A program made the position numbers and the translations under genes. Below are positions 33,717-47,100 of a stretch of DNA of 64,000 bases, one piece after another. The notes beneath the pieces were generated by a model. The model did not search any database. It saw only the letters and a list, made by a program, of their open reading frames with translations, and had not been told where the DNA came from. The DNA is from Hevea brasiliensis (taxonomy: Eukaryota; Streptophyta; Magnoliopsida; Malpighiales; Euphorbiaceae): positions 66,577,652 through 66,641,651 of the forward strand of contig NC_079496.1 in the NCBI RefSeq assembly GCF_030052815.1, given 5' to 3'. Every line of letters starts with the position of its first letter. Position 1 is the stretch's first letter.

Positions 33717-35445
33717 GACTAATTCTGATGAGGAGATAGTTGCATTACAACTAGATGGTTTAGTTCCACTAGTGTCTGATTTTTAAGTTATTAGGATCTA
33801 TAAAAACTAGATGGATCTAAAAGTGGCTACTATGAAGAAAGGGATGAAGTTTTTTCTTAGCATAGGCCTAGGAGAAAGTATAGATGGTCTGGTGACTTTT
33901 CTTGAGATGAAGGAGTAAATCACGAGTCATGGTTTGGGCTATGAGCCAATAGGAGAGGAAGAAGAGCCAAAGCCTCCGAAGTTCTTAGAAGAGGAGGTAA
34001 TTACCTTGACATATGATTAGGGGTTACCGCATGTGAAAGAATTAGAGCAAAAAATCAGCACTATTAATCTAAAGACTGCATGGAAGCTAAGAACCTAAAG
34101 TTACCCTCCTAAGTTTGAGTTTGTTTTTTGTAATGCTCACAGTAGTGATACTGATGTTTCCATTTCTGATGTATTTCATGAAGATTTCGAGAAAAAAATT
34201 ACTAATATGACTAGTCATTTTGCTTACTTATTTGATGTTTATTCTAATAGGCATATGCATGGCATTCATAATCATTTAGAATCAGTTTCTATTAATGCAT
34301 TAAAATCGATCTCTATTAATTTGGGTACACCAAATAATCCTAAAGACATTAAGTTAGCTGAAGATTTAACCTAAGAAGAAAGAGATAAATTTATAGCCTT
34401 GTTAATAAAGTACCAAGAAGCACATGCCTCGAGCTTAAAATCAGATGGTCAATTCCCAAGCACGCTGGTGTCCCCATAGAAAAAAAGTGATCAAAAGTTG
34501 ACTTAGCTAGTTATCCTAATGAGGAGTAAGATTTCATGCTATAAAGGATTAATAGTAACACATGTGGACCTAGAGGGAGAAGGAAAATGATATGAAGACA
34601 TAAGGAGGTCTCTAGAATTGAGAGAATACTCGCAATAAGCCTATAAAAGATATAGAGCAATAATTCATAGATTAGCCGCTCAACTTACTTTAGCTGGGGA
34701 GCAACTCTACAAACTCTTATGTGTGATAGAAAAATAAGCTGAGCAAATAATGAAAGAAGTACATGCAAGAATGTGTGGCCCCCATATGAATGGAAATTTT
34801 CTAGTAGGAAAAAAAAAAGGTTCAAAACATATAAGAATTGGCCTAAAAAAACTCCTTTATGTTCTTTAAGGTTATCGTAGTACTACAAGGACATCCACGA
34901 GGGCAACCCCATTCTCTTTAGTGTATGGGACTGAAGCAGTGCTACCCATTGAGCTAGAGGTCAAATCCTTGAGAGTGATACTAGAAGCTAAGATCTCGAA
35001 AAATAAGTGGGCCCAAAAAAGATATTTCTCTTTAGTGTATGGGACTGAAGCAGTGCTACCCATTGAGCTAGAGGTCAAATCCTTAAGAGTGATACTAGAA
35101 GCTAAGATCCCGAAAAATGAGTAGGCCCATAAAAGATATGAAGAACTAGCTTTAATTGATGAGAAGAGGATGCGAGCCTTGTATCATATGCAGGCTTATT
35201 AAAGGAACATAGAAAGGGCCTTTAATAAGAAGGTGAAGCCAAGAAAGATCAAAGAGGGAGACATGGTTTTGAAACAAGCTCGACCCATCCCTTTTGATCC
35301 AAGAGGAAAGTTAAAGCCAAACTAGGATGGTCCATACATAGTAAAAAAGATCTTGCCAGGATGTGCTATAAGAATATCAGACCTGGATGGGAATGAATTT
35401 TAAGAACTAGTCAACTTAGACAAGCTCAAACGGTACTTTGTGTAA
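33717..35445 (+). pseudogene. Tat-like gypsy pol remnant, copy 2 (internally deleted)
   Basis: Colinear with 14234-15841 from the tctgatgaggagatagttgc block onward. It encodes SHGLGYEP.., TSHFAYLFDVYSNRHMHGIHNH, the NLGTPNNPKD run before RT, then jumps to the integrase zinc region and the YGTEAVLPIELEV C-terminal part. RT catalytic motifs, RNase H and most of the integrase core are absent, as in copy 1. Stops are more frequent here (for example near 34370 and 34495). A local 114-bp duplication repeats the YGTEAVLPIELEV segment. Confidence 0.85.
34912..35139 (+). repeat. 114-bp direct duplication in integrase remnant
   Basis: ttctctttagtgtatggg starts at 34912 and again at 35026; the two units are nearly identical. 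Copy 1 of the element has a single unit (about 15429), so the duplication arose in copy 2. Confidence 0.92.
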
Positions 35446-36311
35446 GATAGGCCCACTAGGCTGAAAACTTACAAAAGGTGGTCTAGGCAAAAAGGGTAAA
35501 AAAAAAAATGCTAGATTGAAAACTTGCGAAAGGTGGTCTAGGCAAAAAGAGAGATGAGAGAAGATCTGGATAAAAACCTGAAAAGGCCATTCAGCAGGTT
35601 ATAAAGCTTATTTCTAATTTTGGATGGTTAGAAATTTAGCAAAACTAAATGTAAGAGGGAGTAGTGGTGTACCTAAATAAATAAAGAAGTTTTTATTACA
35701 TTAACTAGGAATGGATTTTATTTAATTATGATAGCGAATGTTTATGTCTTGAGGGATACATCAAATGATTAAGTAATTGAACTGCATTGTTTTGATTTAA
35801 TCTATGTCTTTTGAGTATGACAAGATATGTGATTGATATGAATGTTCTGACAATTGTCTAATTTCAAAAAAAAAAAAAAAAGAGCTCACTAAGTGGAAAA
35901 CCCGTAAGGGCCCCTTAGGCAAAAGTTAGAGCAAGCCCGCTGAGATGAAAACCCAAGAAAACATTTCAAGCAAAAGTTAAGGCACAAAGAATAGTGTTCA
36001 TGGAAGAGAAATGAGTCGAGGCAAAACAAGATTTTGAAGCAGCTTTAGAATAATGAAGCTCGGGGGATGAGAGTAGAAAGAAAAATCAGAGAGAAATTGA
36101 TTGTGACCTTAAGGAAGTCTTTTTCTGGTGAACAATTCTTCTCAAAAATTTTGAGTTTATAAGAAAGTTTTTACAAAAAGAGGTCCCCCGTAGGACTAAG
36201 TTTTTTTTAGAATCTCTAGTAAAATCCGCATGCTCATGATAAGAAGTAGCGTACAAGAAGCACAAAAAGAGTTTTTAGACCTAGTCATCTCAATTTTTTT
36301 TAAATCATGAT

Positions 36312-36790
36312 AGATATTTTTTTGATAAGTCCTTAGGCGTTGTTTAGGGCGCACGACATAGTTGTGTAAGGCATAGAAGAACATGCATCAACATGTCATC
36401 TATAGGTGTGTAAGGCATAGAAGAACATGCATCACCATAGTTTCAAGTGTCGAACTATGAGGGAGTCTGATTCTTCCTCAAGATAGGGAGGGGGATACGT
36501 AGGTAGTTTAGGACTGCGGTCCTAAATACGAACTCACAACATTTCATGACAGATGTTTTTTGGTAAGTCTTTAGACATTGTTTAGGGCATATGGCATAGT
36601 TGTGTAAGGCATAGAAGAACACACATCAACATGTCACCTATAGGTGTGTAAGGCATAGAACAACATGCATCACCACAGTTTTAAGTGTTGAACTACGAGT
36701 GGGTCTGATTCTTCCTCAGGATAGCGAGGGGGATATGTAGGTAGTTTAGGACTGCGGTCCTAAATACGAATCCATAACATTTCAAATCAC
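36312..36790 (+). repeat. 239-bp tandem repeat, two copies (element copy 2)
   Basis: Unit starts at 36312 and 36551, same family as 16722-17197. Confidence 0.9.
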
Positions 36791-36799
36791 ACAGTTGCC

Positions 36800-37035
36800 A
36801 TTGTCATGAGACCGTAGCTAGTCTCATGACATAGAGTGTATCGACAGAGCAAGATGCACTCAATTTTCACATGAAACAATTATCATTGTTATGAAACCGT
36901 GGCTAGTCTCATGATGCAGAGTGTATCGACAGAGCAAGAAACACTCATTTTTCACATGACACAGTTATTACTGTTATGAGACCGTAGCTAGTCTCATAAC
37001 ATAGAGTATGTCAACCGTGTAAGATATACTTGATT
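36800..37035 (+). repeat. about 90-bp tandem repeat, three copies (element copy 2)
   Basis: catgagaccgtagctagtctcatgac-type units followed by tatcgacagagcaaga; same family as 17214-17455. Confidence 0.88.
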
Positions 37036-37141
37036 CTCATAGCCAATGTTTCATAGTTATTAGAAATTTGAGTTTCACTTTGACGAAACTTGAGCAATGT
37101 TATCGCATTGATTTCAACCTTCGCCAAAGTGGTGGGCAAAC

Positions 37142-40054
37142 TGTAGACCCTTATTTTGTGATGAGTATGTGTATTGAGGCTATGGGAAACCCGATGATAA
37201 AAAATTATATGACTGTAAGATGTAATTGGAGGCATGGAGCTGAATTATTAATTCCATGATATGATCTTAAAAAAAATAATATATTTTTTTTGGGAAGCGA
37301 ATTTAATTAAATTTAAATAAAATTTTGTTTTGTTTAAATTTAATATGGCTAATTTTTAAATATACCTAATTAAGTTTAATTGGGCCCTATAGGCTTAAGA
37401 AAGCCTAGTTAAAAATTTTAAATAAAGCCTATTTAATTTATTTTTTGATAGTTAAAATAAGAAAATATCTTTTTCTCCATCTCTCTCTTCCTATTGGTTG
37501 GAACACCTCACCCATATCCCAGTCTCACCTAAATTCCTCGATCCCAATTGTTTAAGTTATCTGAACCTTATCACACTAGGACTTCAAACCCTACCACACC
37601 TCTTCCTCACTCCCTATTGGTGCCTTCCCCTTTCCTTCTCTTCCCATTGGCTGAAACACCTCATCTATATTTCAGTCTCACTCAAATTCTGCAATCTTAG
37701 TTGTTTAAGTTATTTGAACTTTATCACACTAGGACTCCAAACCCTATCACACTTCTCTCCCAAAACCCTATAAATACCCCCACCGATAAAAAAAAGGGGG
37801 AGAAAAAAAAAAGGTGGAGGAGAAGACAAAAAAAGAAAAAAAAAATTAAAGAGAGGAATAGCCAAAATTCTTTCAGTTCTTTTTTGTTTCTTGCGATATT
37901 TCTTAAAGGTTAGTTCTTTTATTTTCTTTTCAAGATCTATGACATATAATATTTAATTCTATGTTCCTTGTCTTTAATTTATTTTATATGTTTATATAGA
38001 TCATGTAATCATATTTAATTTGAGGGGATACACAGCTCTGCACATATTCAGTTTTCTGTCTCTCATATTTTTATTATTGTTCGTTATTTTCTGAATCTGC
38101 AAAAAAATTGTAAAAATTATATTCATATTCTACACGAAATTATATTAATTTTAGGCTCAAGAATCACTAACAAAGCTTTAATATTTTATAAGTTATGGCT
38201 GTTTGAATTTAGGGTTTCTGTAAAATCCGATTTGCAGGATACCTGATTTGTGGAGCCTATATCTCCCTTATTTCTTAATATTTTTGTGTAAATCTAGTGT
38301 CTAAAATTAATTTCATAATCTTATGAATATTTTTCAATTGGTTTTACATTCATATCTATTGTGGTTAATGAGTTGTGAATTTTACAAAAAAGTAGTACGA
38401 TTCTGTTACTTAGAAAAATTACGATTTATGTAGACCATTCGGCAAGGGTTTTGTTTTGATTTATAAATTTTATGATCTTGTATGATATGTAGGTTGTCTT
38501 CTGTAATTTCTTTTATAATTTTTAGGCATGTCTAACTATTTTTAAAAAATCAGATTTCTTGCTATCGTTAATCTTCTAGAATTTAGAAATTGTATATTTA
38601 TGCATGTTATTGTATTTTCTTGGTTTTAATTGATATTTAATCTATTTTTCTGTGTTCTTTTAATTCAAGAAGTGTTATGAAGTGTTTGGATCATGTTAGA
38701 AGACTTAGACTATTAGGTAGTTGTAACTAATTAGAAATCTTAACCCTTTAGGAGACTAGAGTTAGAATCCAATGTAAATTATTATTAATATTTTCTTTAT
38801 TTCTTTTATTTTCTTTAGTTTCTTTATTTTTTATTACAAACAAAATTAGTAAGTAGCCCTAAGGTAAGTACCAAAGAGGGCATTTGCGTGGAGCTTATTT
38901 GGAGCTAAACGGGAGTAAGCCAGGGATATCATTGTTATACTAGAAGAGAAGACCCTTTTTTAAGAGTAGCTTGCCCCAATGGCAACTGCATTTACTAACA
39001 GGTAAGTAGCTCTAAACTCCTCGAATAACCATTGGTATGAAATTGTAGTAACAACATAATTTTTATTTGGTAAATTAAAATTAACTTTGTTTTTTAATTT
39101 TACTGACTTTTGCATGTAATTAATTTAAATAAATATTTTGTAAATTAAAATTAATTTTGTTTGTAAATTAACCTAACATTGGCATGTAAAATAAATTTAA
39201 TTTAACACTTGGTAATTGTAAAATAAATTTGCATGATAGAAATCTTTATTAGGTTGTGATTGTTTGGGCCTTATATGATATTAGAATAAATTACACATGT
39301 ACATAATTAATTTAGTTCAATTATCCTTAGGATAACTTGGTGAAAATTTATTAATTAGGTTAAATAGAAACGTAGGGTTATCTGAAATTGAATTTGTTTG
39401 TAAATTAAATTCTCAATAATAAATTAATTTTAGTCATCTGGTAAATATCATTTAAATAATTAGCAACCCCATAGATAGGAATTACTTGTGCATGAAGATT
39501 GTGTGTAAACAACAATCCTTTTATGAATTACTTACGTGCGTAGGATTAGAATTACATTTTTTAGAATAAAGTTTAATAAATGAATAATAAACATGACTTC
39601 TAGAAACATTAGTAGAGAACTGGCACTCGAATCAACAAGGTTAGACCAGGCGTAAGGGGTGCCTAATACCTTCCCCTTATGTAACCATTATCCCGAACCT
39701 AGACATTGGGCTATGGTAATGACGGTTGTGGAAACTTTGCAAGGAGTAAATTACCATCCATGACCCTCGGAAGAAATACTGAATATGTCCCGGTTATTAT
39801 CCGGGTGGCCACTCCTGTCTATCTATGCCTTCGTGGCATAAATTTTTAGTACCGTGGTAGTGTTATAGGAAGACGGTACTTACCAGTAATTTGATTCTAT
39901 TAGAATTGTATGAAGTGCATGTCTAGGAAATGCTGTATAAGGAGGTGGTACTTAAGTGAGACCATTGTGACTCCACCATCTTTTCTGAGCATTACTTGGT
40001 GCATTTTATATAATTTTAATGAATTATATTTCGTCTCACGCCCCCCTCCCTACA
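37142..40054 (+). repeat. Tat-like LTR 2 (2913 bp), right end of the array
   Basis: TGTAGACCCTTATTTTG ... cccccctccctaca, colinear with LTR 1. Many scattered substitutions separate the two, so this array is older than gypsy-B. The base after the LTR is g of gtaag; a left target duplication cannot be sought because the left end of the array is lost at 14233. Confidence 0.9.
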
Positions 40055-41190
40055 GTAAGGAGCATATTACTTTTTCTAACTTTATACACACACTATTCAA
40101 GTTATTAAAATAATGCTCTTTTAGCATTTTTTTCAAATTTGATATTTTCTTACCTACATAATCAGAATGATATCAATCTTGAGCATTTTTTTCAAATTTG
40201 TATATTTTCTTACTTACATAATATGAATGATATCAATCTTGATTTAATAATATATTGAATTTACTAAATAATTTTATAAAATTCCTGACTTTATTTTTGA
40301 GAAAAGAAAATTTAATACATTAATTACATTTTCTGCTAATTATGCATGATAATGATATTATTGCATAATTAGTGTTTATTATAATATCACAATTAGTGAT
40401 CAGAATATAATAACAACCTGGCATGGAAACCAGTGTTAGTTAATTATTAAATTCATATTTTACTTAAATTCAGCATATTAATATAATAAGATTCACATAT
40501 AAAATAATGAGATTTATATGTCTTAATTTTATAATAAATTAATTTAAAGTTCATTAAAGATGAACTCAATAATTTCAGATACAATTATTGATGCACTTAA
40601 TTTTGAGTTTGAATGTCACTGATTGTTATTAGACTTTCGCATGCGTGTTACGTAAGTTGTAAATTCTCAATTCACAAGCTATTTTTGACTCAGATATCCT
40701 TTTTATGCTTAAAAAGTTAAATAAAATTTTTTTAATAAATCAATCAAAAAGTAGTGATTCGGGTCATCTTCAGAATTGAATGAATTATTATTAAAAATAA
40801 AAAAATCGAGAAGCACATGTTTCACTTTGGTAAAAGTAACCATGAATATTAGCTTCTGTTGGTTTCCATCCAACCACTTCTAGGTTTGACCTTAAAACGC
40901 AATTTCTTTGGCATAAAACAGTAACATTAACCCAAAATATAATAAATGGATCTGCTGAATTAAGACTTGAGAGCTGGGTTTCTTTGTTTGTTGGGAGGTC
41001 CCAATGGTCCCCTCTTCATTTCATTTATTTTTTTTTTCTCTTATTTTAATTAAATATATGCACTAATGTAATAGCCTTGTTGAGGGAGAAAGTGAGAGGG
41101 CAAATGGTCAGTGCCAATAGCTGTAAGGAAGGACCAAATTGAATACTCCTTTTGTGGCACAGTACAAGGAAGGAGGAGAGAAGAGGGTGC
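40055..41190. other. host intergenic sequence upstream of MIR167
   Basis: AT-rich single-copy-looking DNA. It holds a 59-bp direct duplication at 40123-40240 (agcatttttt.. to tatcaatctt) and an 11-bp inverted repeat (ctaattatgca at 40336 and tgcataattag at 40362). No protein gene recognised. Confidence 0.6.
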
Positions 41191-41196
41191 ATTTTT

Positions 41197-41203
41197 TATA
41201 AAT
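41197..41203 (+). promoter_or_regulatory. probable TATA box of MIR167
   Basis: tataaat in ttttttataaatggag, about 200 bp before the mature miRNA, with CT- and GA-rich sequence downstream as often seen near plant transcription starts. Position-based inference. Confidence 0.5.
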
Positions 41204-41403
41204 GGAGAGAAGTGAGAGCAAGTCACGAGGATTCTCTCCTACCCAAAAACATGCATGGTTCAAGCTTTTCCTTTGTCGAAGCTTAGGTGTAAAGATCTTC
41301 ACCTTCATCTTCTTCTCAAAGTTCTTCAATTCCCACAAACACAAAACCTCACTGCCCATTTTGGTATTGTTTCTTGTTTGATATTAGTGTTGGTTTGAGA
41401 GGT

Positions 41404-41425
41404 TGAAGCTGCCAGCATGATCTGG
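41404..41425 (+). ncRNA. mature miR167 (5p arm)
   Basis: 22-nt form ending CTGG, as in the d-type of the family; starts with T (U), preferred for AGO1 loading. Confidence 0.93.
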
Positions 41426-41681
41426 TAATGAACTAAACAAACCTTTCCATATACATATATTTTATAGATTATTCTATTACTAGTTTTGGGTACAAACTTT
41501 TCTGATTTATTCATGTGAATTTAAGACAAAGGGAAAGGCTTTAGGAGTACTAAAAAGTACCCATACATCCTCGTAGCTTAAAAAAAGAATATTTCCTGAT
41601 TGTTCATGGGTTTTGGGACAGAAAAATAGAAAACCTAGTTGGATATTTATGTGTGTGTACATATATGGGGTTCCATCATCA

Positions 41682-41701
41682 GGTCATCTTGCAGCTTCAA
41701 T
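41682..41701 (+). ncRNA. miR167* (3p arm)
   Basis: ggtcatcttgcagcttcaat pairs with the 5p arm, with mismatches near the middle; end positions are estimated from a 2-nt overhang. Confidence 0.75.
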
Positions 41702-41925
41702 CACTCAATAACCAACAGCGAAAGAAAATCTGAAACAATGTTTTTCTTTTTCTTGGCGGTATTTGGCTCTCCCAACTGCAACTAATTAAAGAACCCAGCG
41801 AAGGTAATTGCTTCTTTTTTCCTTTCGTTCTTGATATATATCTAGATTTGATACTTGAATTAATTGCTAATAGTATTCTCTGGTTTATTATGCTCTGATT
41901 ACTAAAATCTTTATTTCTTCACTGC

Positions 41926-41927
<2 letters not shown>

Positions 41928-41960
<33 letters not shown>

Positions 41961-41994
41961 CCCACTATATATATATATATATACATATATATAT
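41928..41994. repeat. compound microsatellite (TC)n then (AT)n
   Basis: About 15 TC units at 41928-41958, a short C run, then about 14 AT units with one interruption to 41994. Confidence 0.95.
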
Positions 41995-42315
41995 AAACAC
42001 ACATATAAAGATTAAGGTAGACACTGCCATACATACATCTGCCTGTCCAAGTCAAATAAGCGTGCTCTCTTGAGCTTCTACTCGTGAATCTGTAGCTATA
42101 CACGCCTCAGCGGCTACTAAAAAATGTCAAGAAAGGCAATGTTATCTATGCTTCTCTCTCCTTGTTCATACATGTGTGTTTACATATTTGTCTTCATTTG
42201 GCAGCTGGTAGTATCTGGTAAAACAAATTCACAAAACTAAAGAAAAAGCATATGCTACTTTGACAAAGTATTTTTGTGTTATAATATTTTGATGGTGCTG
42301 CATCCAATTCACATG

Positions 42316-42379
<64 letters not shown>
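42316..42379. repeat. (ATT)n microsatellite, about 21 units
   Basis: Uninterrupted ATT repeat. It creates a poly-Asn open frame on the minus strand that is not a gene. Confidence 0.97.
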
Positions 42380-42382
<3 letters not shown>

Positions 42383-44115
42383 AGCCTTGTCAAACTGCTT
42401 TTGTAAAACCAAGAAAAGGCCACAAAGAGACTGTAACTTTTGCATTAATTGTATAAGGTTTAGTGTCCTGTAAATTTTGCATTAATTGTATAAGGTTAAG
42501 TGTCCATGTTTGTTATTCTCTCGTGACCCACCATTAAATCTGATTAGACCAATGATACAGTATAATGCATATATAACTATGTTTGGATTATTAGCATTGT
42601 GATGTGTAGGAATTAAATTCATAATTCAATAATAATTAATAGATTGATTGCTCATATCAAATTCGTGATATATGTTTCCTAATGTTTATGTATTTGATAG
42701 ATGATCACTTTTATATGTTTATTTAATTTCACCTTTCTTCGTTCCATAATTTACTATCTATTGTGATGTATAGTTTTAATTAAAAAAAAAAAAACGAGTA
42801 AAAAGTTTTATAATTTATTTTTACATACAGTTTATCTCAAATACATCAATCCGTTTTACTACTTAGTTGAATTGAGTTCATTTTGTAGCTTCGCAATGAC
42901 GGAATTTGCAGCCTCAATTCATTCCATCCATTGCTACAACAACAGAAGAAAAATAAAGGTAGGATTTAAATTCATGCCATAAAGATAGTACTGTGGTGTT
43001 GCAAGTAAATAAATTTTGTGGAATGTTTCTTTCATCTTCTAGGATTCATTAATTTCATTTTCTAGAGTACTAATCTTCAGTGAATGAATGAGAAGGGGTT
43101 TCTGGCACTTTCCATGGCTTGTTTAGGAAATTAAGTTCAAGTTTACTCAGGCATGAATATAGGTAGCTTTTTTAAAAAGCTCATTGGATAGTTGAACTGT
43201 AGTACACTAATTTTTTTTTTTTATTTAACAAAAATAACTCCAGTATTTCAATGAGCGTTGACACCATAAATTCTCAGGCACTTTTGGATTTAGAGTTTTG
43301 AGCGGGTGATTATCTGTTCTGACAAATGATGCAACGATTTTGTTATCTGATGTCATGGTTTGTTTTTGTTCTGGTCCACTTATGTAAATTGATGGCTGTT
43401 GGTTGGTCACTTTGTTCTTCATCATAGAATTTTGAGCTTTTGTAGTGAGATTTTGACGATTAATTTTAATATAATACTTTTAGGTTTAATATTAAAATGT
43501 AAATAAATAATAGTATGTATTTAAACTGAAATAAAAAAAATAGTATGTATTTACTCTTGAAAATAAATAATTATTAATTTGCTAAAAACATTTTATTGAT
43601 ATTCGAGAGTGCAAAATAATTAGCAATTACGTAAATTTGTTGAATTAATTAATTAGTCATTAATCTATTATATATTTCGAAATAGAGTTGAGTGGCGTAT
43701 AATTCCCTTAAATAGTGATATAGCAGTAGTGTTTTTAAGTTATTACCAATGAGATTCATTAAATTTGCATGGGAAGAAACATATATTATGGTATATGTGA
43801 TTATTAAACAAAGTTGAAAGCAATGGTACATTATTAACACATTGTAATTCGCGTATACTTTAATATATTTCAATAATAAAATAAATAATATGAATTCATA
43901 AGTTAATAATTATGTTTATTTTAATAATAAAATAAATTATCACATATATATATTTATTATTCATTTTGTATATCAACACTAATAATAAACATAATTCTGC
44001 CAAACACTTAATATAAATTAGCAATTATTAGTTATCAATTAACAATAATAACTATTAATATCGGCTATCAATTAAATTTAATGGTTAAACCAACATACCT
44101 TAAATAAGGGAGACC

Positions 44116-44120
44116 ACTTG
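44116..44120. repeat. target-site duplication (acttg), left copy
   Basis: acttg directly before the solo LTR; repeated at 47911-47915. Confidence 0.95.
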
Positions 44121-47100
44121 TGTGACATCCTTTACCCGTCTACAGTATAGTCAAGCAAGGTGTGCCACATTCGGTGCCGGAACACCCTATCTTATCTTGT
44201 CTTATACCATATTAATTTAAATTCCATGTATTTATATTATCCTATATGTTAAAATATTTTTTTTTTATCACATCTTATTTTTGTGAAGACCTAGACAGAA
44301 TCTCCTCTGTTATATTAGCGTATGATGGGTGCTATTATTTACTTGTTAAAAATCTCATATCATATGTCATACTATCCATCTCATTCTTTTCCATATCATA
44401 TCAAATCATCATGGCTCATATAAATTTCAAGTAAATATTTTTCATTCCATTCATATAAAATTCATATACAATAATAAAATTCATATACAACAATTTACAA
44501 TTTATTTACAATCCCAAAATAAATTACATCCCATTTATGTAGAATGATCAAAATACAAAAGCTAAATACACATGGGCCCTACCAAAAAAATGGACTGCTG
44601 AGGTGACATGTCCCATTACTGCACACCTGCTCTACTCATTGTTTGGATTGGTCCTGCTCACCAGTACCTACGCGATGGAAAAACCAACGCGCTAATCATA
44701 GCGCTTAGTGGTGTATAAAATAAAGGGAAATAAATTAAGTAATTAAAGATAATTATTCTATATATAATTTCATAAGGAAATGTAAATTCTATAAATTTTT
44801 AGTCATTTACATATTTATTGAATTTGGGAGCAAATAAATTTATCAGGATCTTTTCTGGTCATTTATCTCATATTCAATTTTATTAAATTTATATCAGTAA
44901 TCTCTTTATGTAATTATTTAATTTTAAAGTTTATTATTCATATCTGTGCCAAAGTAATCTATAACAGACTATAAAGATTGGACACACTAGAGTATACTAG
45001 GTAGACATCCGTATGTCTATCATATATACATTGATCATGTCAGGCACAAGGCCAGCGGGTAAGAATAAAGCCAAAAATCATAATAGGCATAATGGCCAAC
45101 GGGCAGGCATAAAGCCTGTAGAACAATCATATCAGATATATATTGTCTATCAATAATTATTTCTGTGGGCAGTACTATAATCTGTAGTCCCTAATTGATA
45201 TACCAATCAATCCATGCTGTATACATAAGTCTAGGTATACTTTGAGCAAAGTAGTATTATTAAGTACTTATATACTTATTATTTCATGTTATGTATTATT
45301 TGTGTTGCATAGAATTTTCATGTTACTTGTGATCGGAAACATAAGTTCCACATACATATTCATATCACTTTTATATTTAGCAAATCATTTTGGTTAATTC
45401 CATATCATATGACAAGTCATTTTATGAACCTTTCTCAAGGTCCAGATTTGGTGTCTTAACTTTACCTAGTAAATTGGTCAAGATGTAGCCATTATTTGGC
45501 CACATGTCCTTCATGGAAGTTGTTCTTCTATGTCTTATCTTTATTTTTCTTTTTGAATAATGTCATTTAAAGTTTTAGAACACAAGTTATGGTCAAATTA
45601 CTAAAACTGGTTTCCAGGCAGATTCTGGAGTCAAATTTTGTCCAACCATTTGAATGTGTTACAATCATTTTTAGGCCTAATGTCCTTCATAAGAGTTACT
45701 ACCCTATGTCTTAGGGTCACTCAGGTTCAAGACTCATAATTTTTCAGGTTATGTAGAGTGAGTTATAGCTAATTAATTGACCTGGACTCATGAACCCTAT
45801 ACCTTCAAGATTTTAGGTTCAGATCAATGTGTTTAATTCTCATTTTAGACTTCTTACATTCACAATTTGAAAAAGGTTTCTAAATCAAAGTTGGAGTCCT
45901 ATTTCTTAGGTTTCTATAATAATTTGACTCATCCCAATTTGAGTTTCTTAGTGGGAGATATCATCTAAATACTATTATGGAGTCAAGTGGCTATTTAGCT
46001 CAATTTCAGGATTTGGATGGTTGATTTGTCCTAGTAATTTGTCCAAGTTCCATTAGGTTCTAGATTTTGGTCAAAACACCAAATTGTAGTCCTAGGTCTT
46101 ATGGAAATTTCGCCTTTGCTTTCACTACATTTGCAGTTTTGTGGACCAAGTTATGGCATATTTTGCCAAAACTGGTCGGATAGGTCTAAGTCTAGAATTT
46201 CATGTCAATCTTGGTTCTGGTCAAAATTATTAACCTAAATTTTTCTAGCAAATTGGTTGGGTTAGAGATAGAATTAGTCTCTATGTTCTGCATAAAAAAT
46301 GTGCTCCTATGTCTAACCTTTCCAATGGTTCAAGAATCAGGTCATTCTGACCTTCCTAGAGTGAGTTATGGCCATTTGAACATTTACTATTCATATGGTC
46401 ATTTTTCCTGGTCCTGCGTATGGTTACTAGGATTCAAGCCAATTTTAGGCCACGTTAGGTTTAGTTTCTGGGCAGGGTCTCTGCATGAAAAATATGGCAA
46501 ATTATACTAGGTTTCATCTTCAATTGGCCTCACACCAATTGGAGCAACCTAACTCTACTTATGGCCATGATAGTACACTAGACTCAAGGTCCAAGATTTC
46601 TGCATGAAAATAACACTCCCAATTTCTCAATTCCACCCAACTCCGAAACTTCAATCACATTCATGGCACTTCAAATAGTCATTAATCAACTTCAACAACA
46701 TCAATTTCAAATCACAACACAAAATCCCCAATTTGGGTCAAAACCTTAACTTCAATTTTCACAACTCATGCATAACACTTGTAATTCATGATCTAACTTA
46801 ATTGTATTCATCACATGCCATCATCAGCAAGTTTAGAATAATTAAAACCATCAAATTTCTCACCATTCCCATGGCTGTCAAAATCAGGGTTTTACATAAT
46901 CATGGTATTCTTTTTAATTTCATGAAATTTTTAACTTAGTTCAACACATAACCATACTTAAAGTAGGAAGAAAAAATATATAGTGCACTAACCTCTTGTG
47001 ACCCAAGTTTAATCTTGTAAAACTTCCAATTTCTACACTTTCTTGGCTGCCAAAGGCTTCTTCAAGGTGTAGGATAAATTTTTAGTGAAGGGACCTAAGG

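Larger units (their letters stand above)
35446..37141 (+). other. Tat-like 3' untranslated region, copy 2
   Basis: Matches 15842-17550: poly-A stretches, the 239-240-bp and about 90-bp tandem arrays, and a PPT-like gtggtgggcaaac before the LTR. No gene seen. Confidence 0.8.
41395..41712 (+). ncRNA. MIR167: MIR167 microRNA precursor
   Basis: The 5' arm at 41404-41425 starts TGAAGCTGCCAGCATGATCT and ends GG, which I recognise as a miR167 mature sequence. The 3' arm at 41682-41701 (ggtcatcttgcagcttcaat) pairs with it over most of its length (tgaagctgc with gcagcttca, then atgatctgg with a G:U-containing partner), leaving the 2-nt overhang expected of DCL1 cutting. The loop is about 255 nt, long but normal for plants. 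miR167 represses the auxin response factors ARF6 and ARF8 (established for the family) and so affects flower and root development. It lies alone on the plus strand between TE blocks. Confidence 0.93.
41713..44115. other. host sequence downstream of MIR167, no protein gene seen
   Basis: Probably covers the rest of the MIR167 primary transcript, then AT-rich intergenic DNA. Contains three microsatellites (listed) and AT-rich stretches at 43880-44060. Short open frames here lack any recognisable domain. Confidence 0.6.

Noticed and set aside
41108..41359. 83-residue minus-strand frame near MIR167
   Set aside because: It overlaps the MIR167 promoter and 5' transcript region on the other strand and shows no known domain.
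42229..42423. Poly-Asn open frame
   Set aside because: It is the minus-strand translation of the ATT microsatellite.
46202..46510. 102-residue frame inside the solo LTR 44121-47910
   Set aside because: No domain, antisense to LTR orientation, and no homologous frame evident in the related LTRs.
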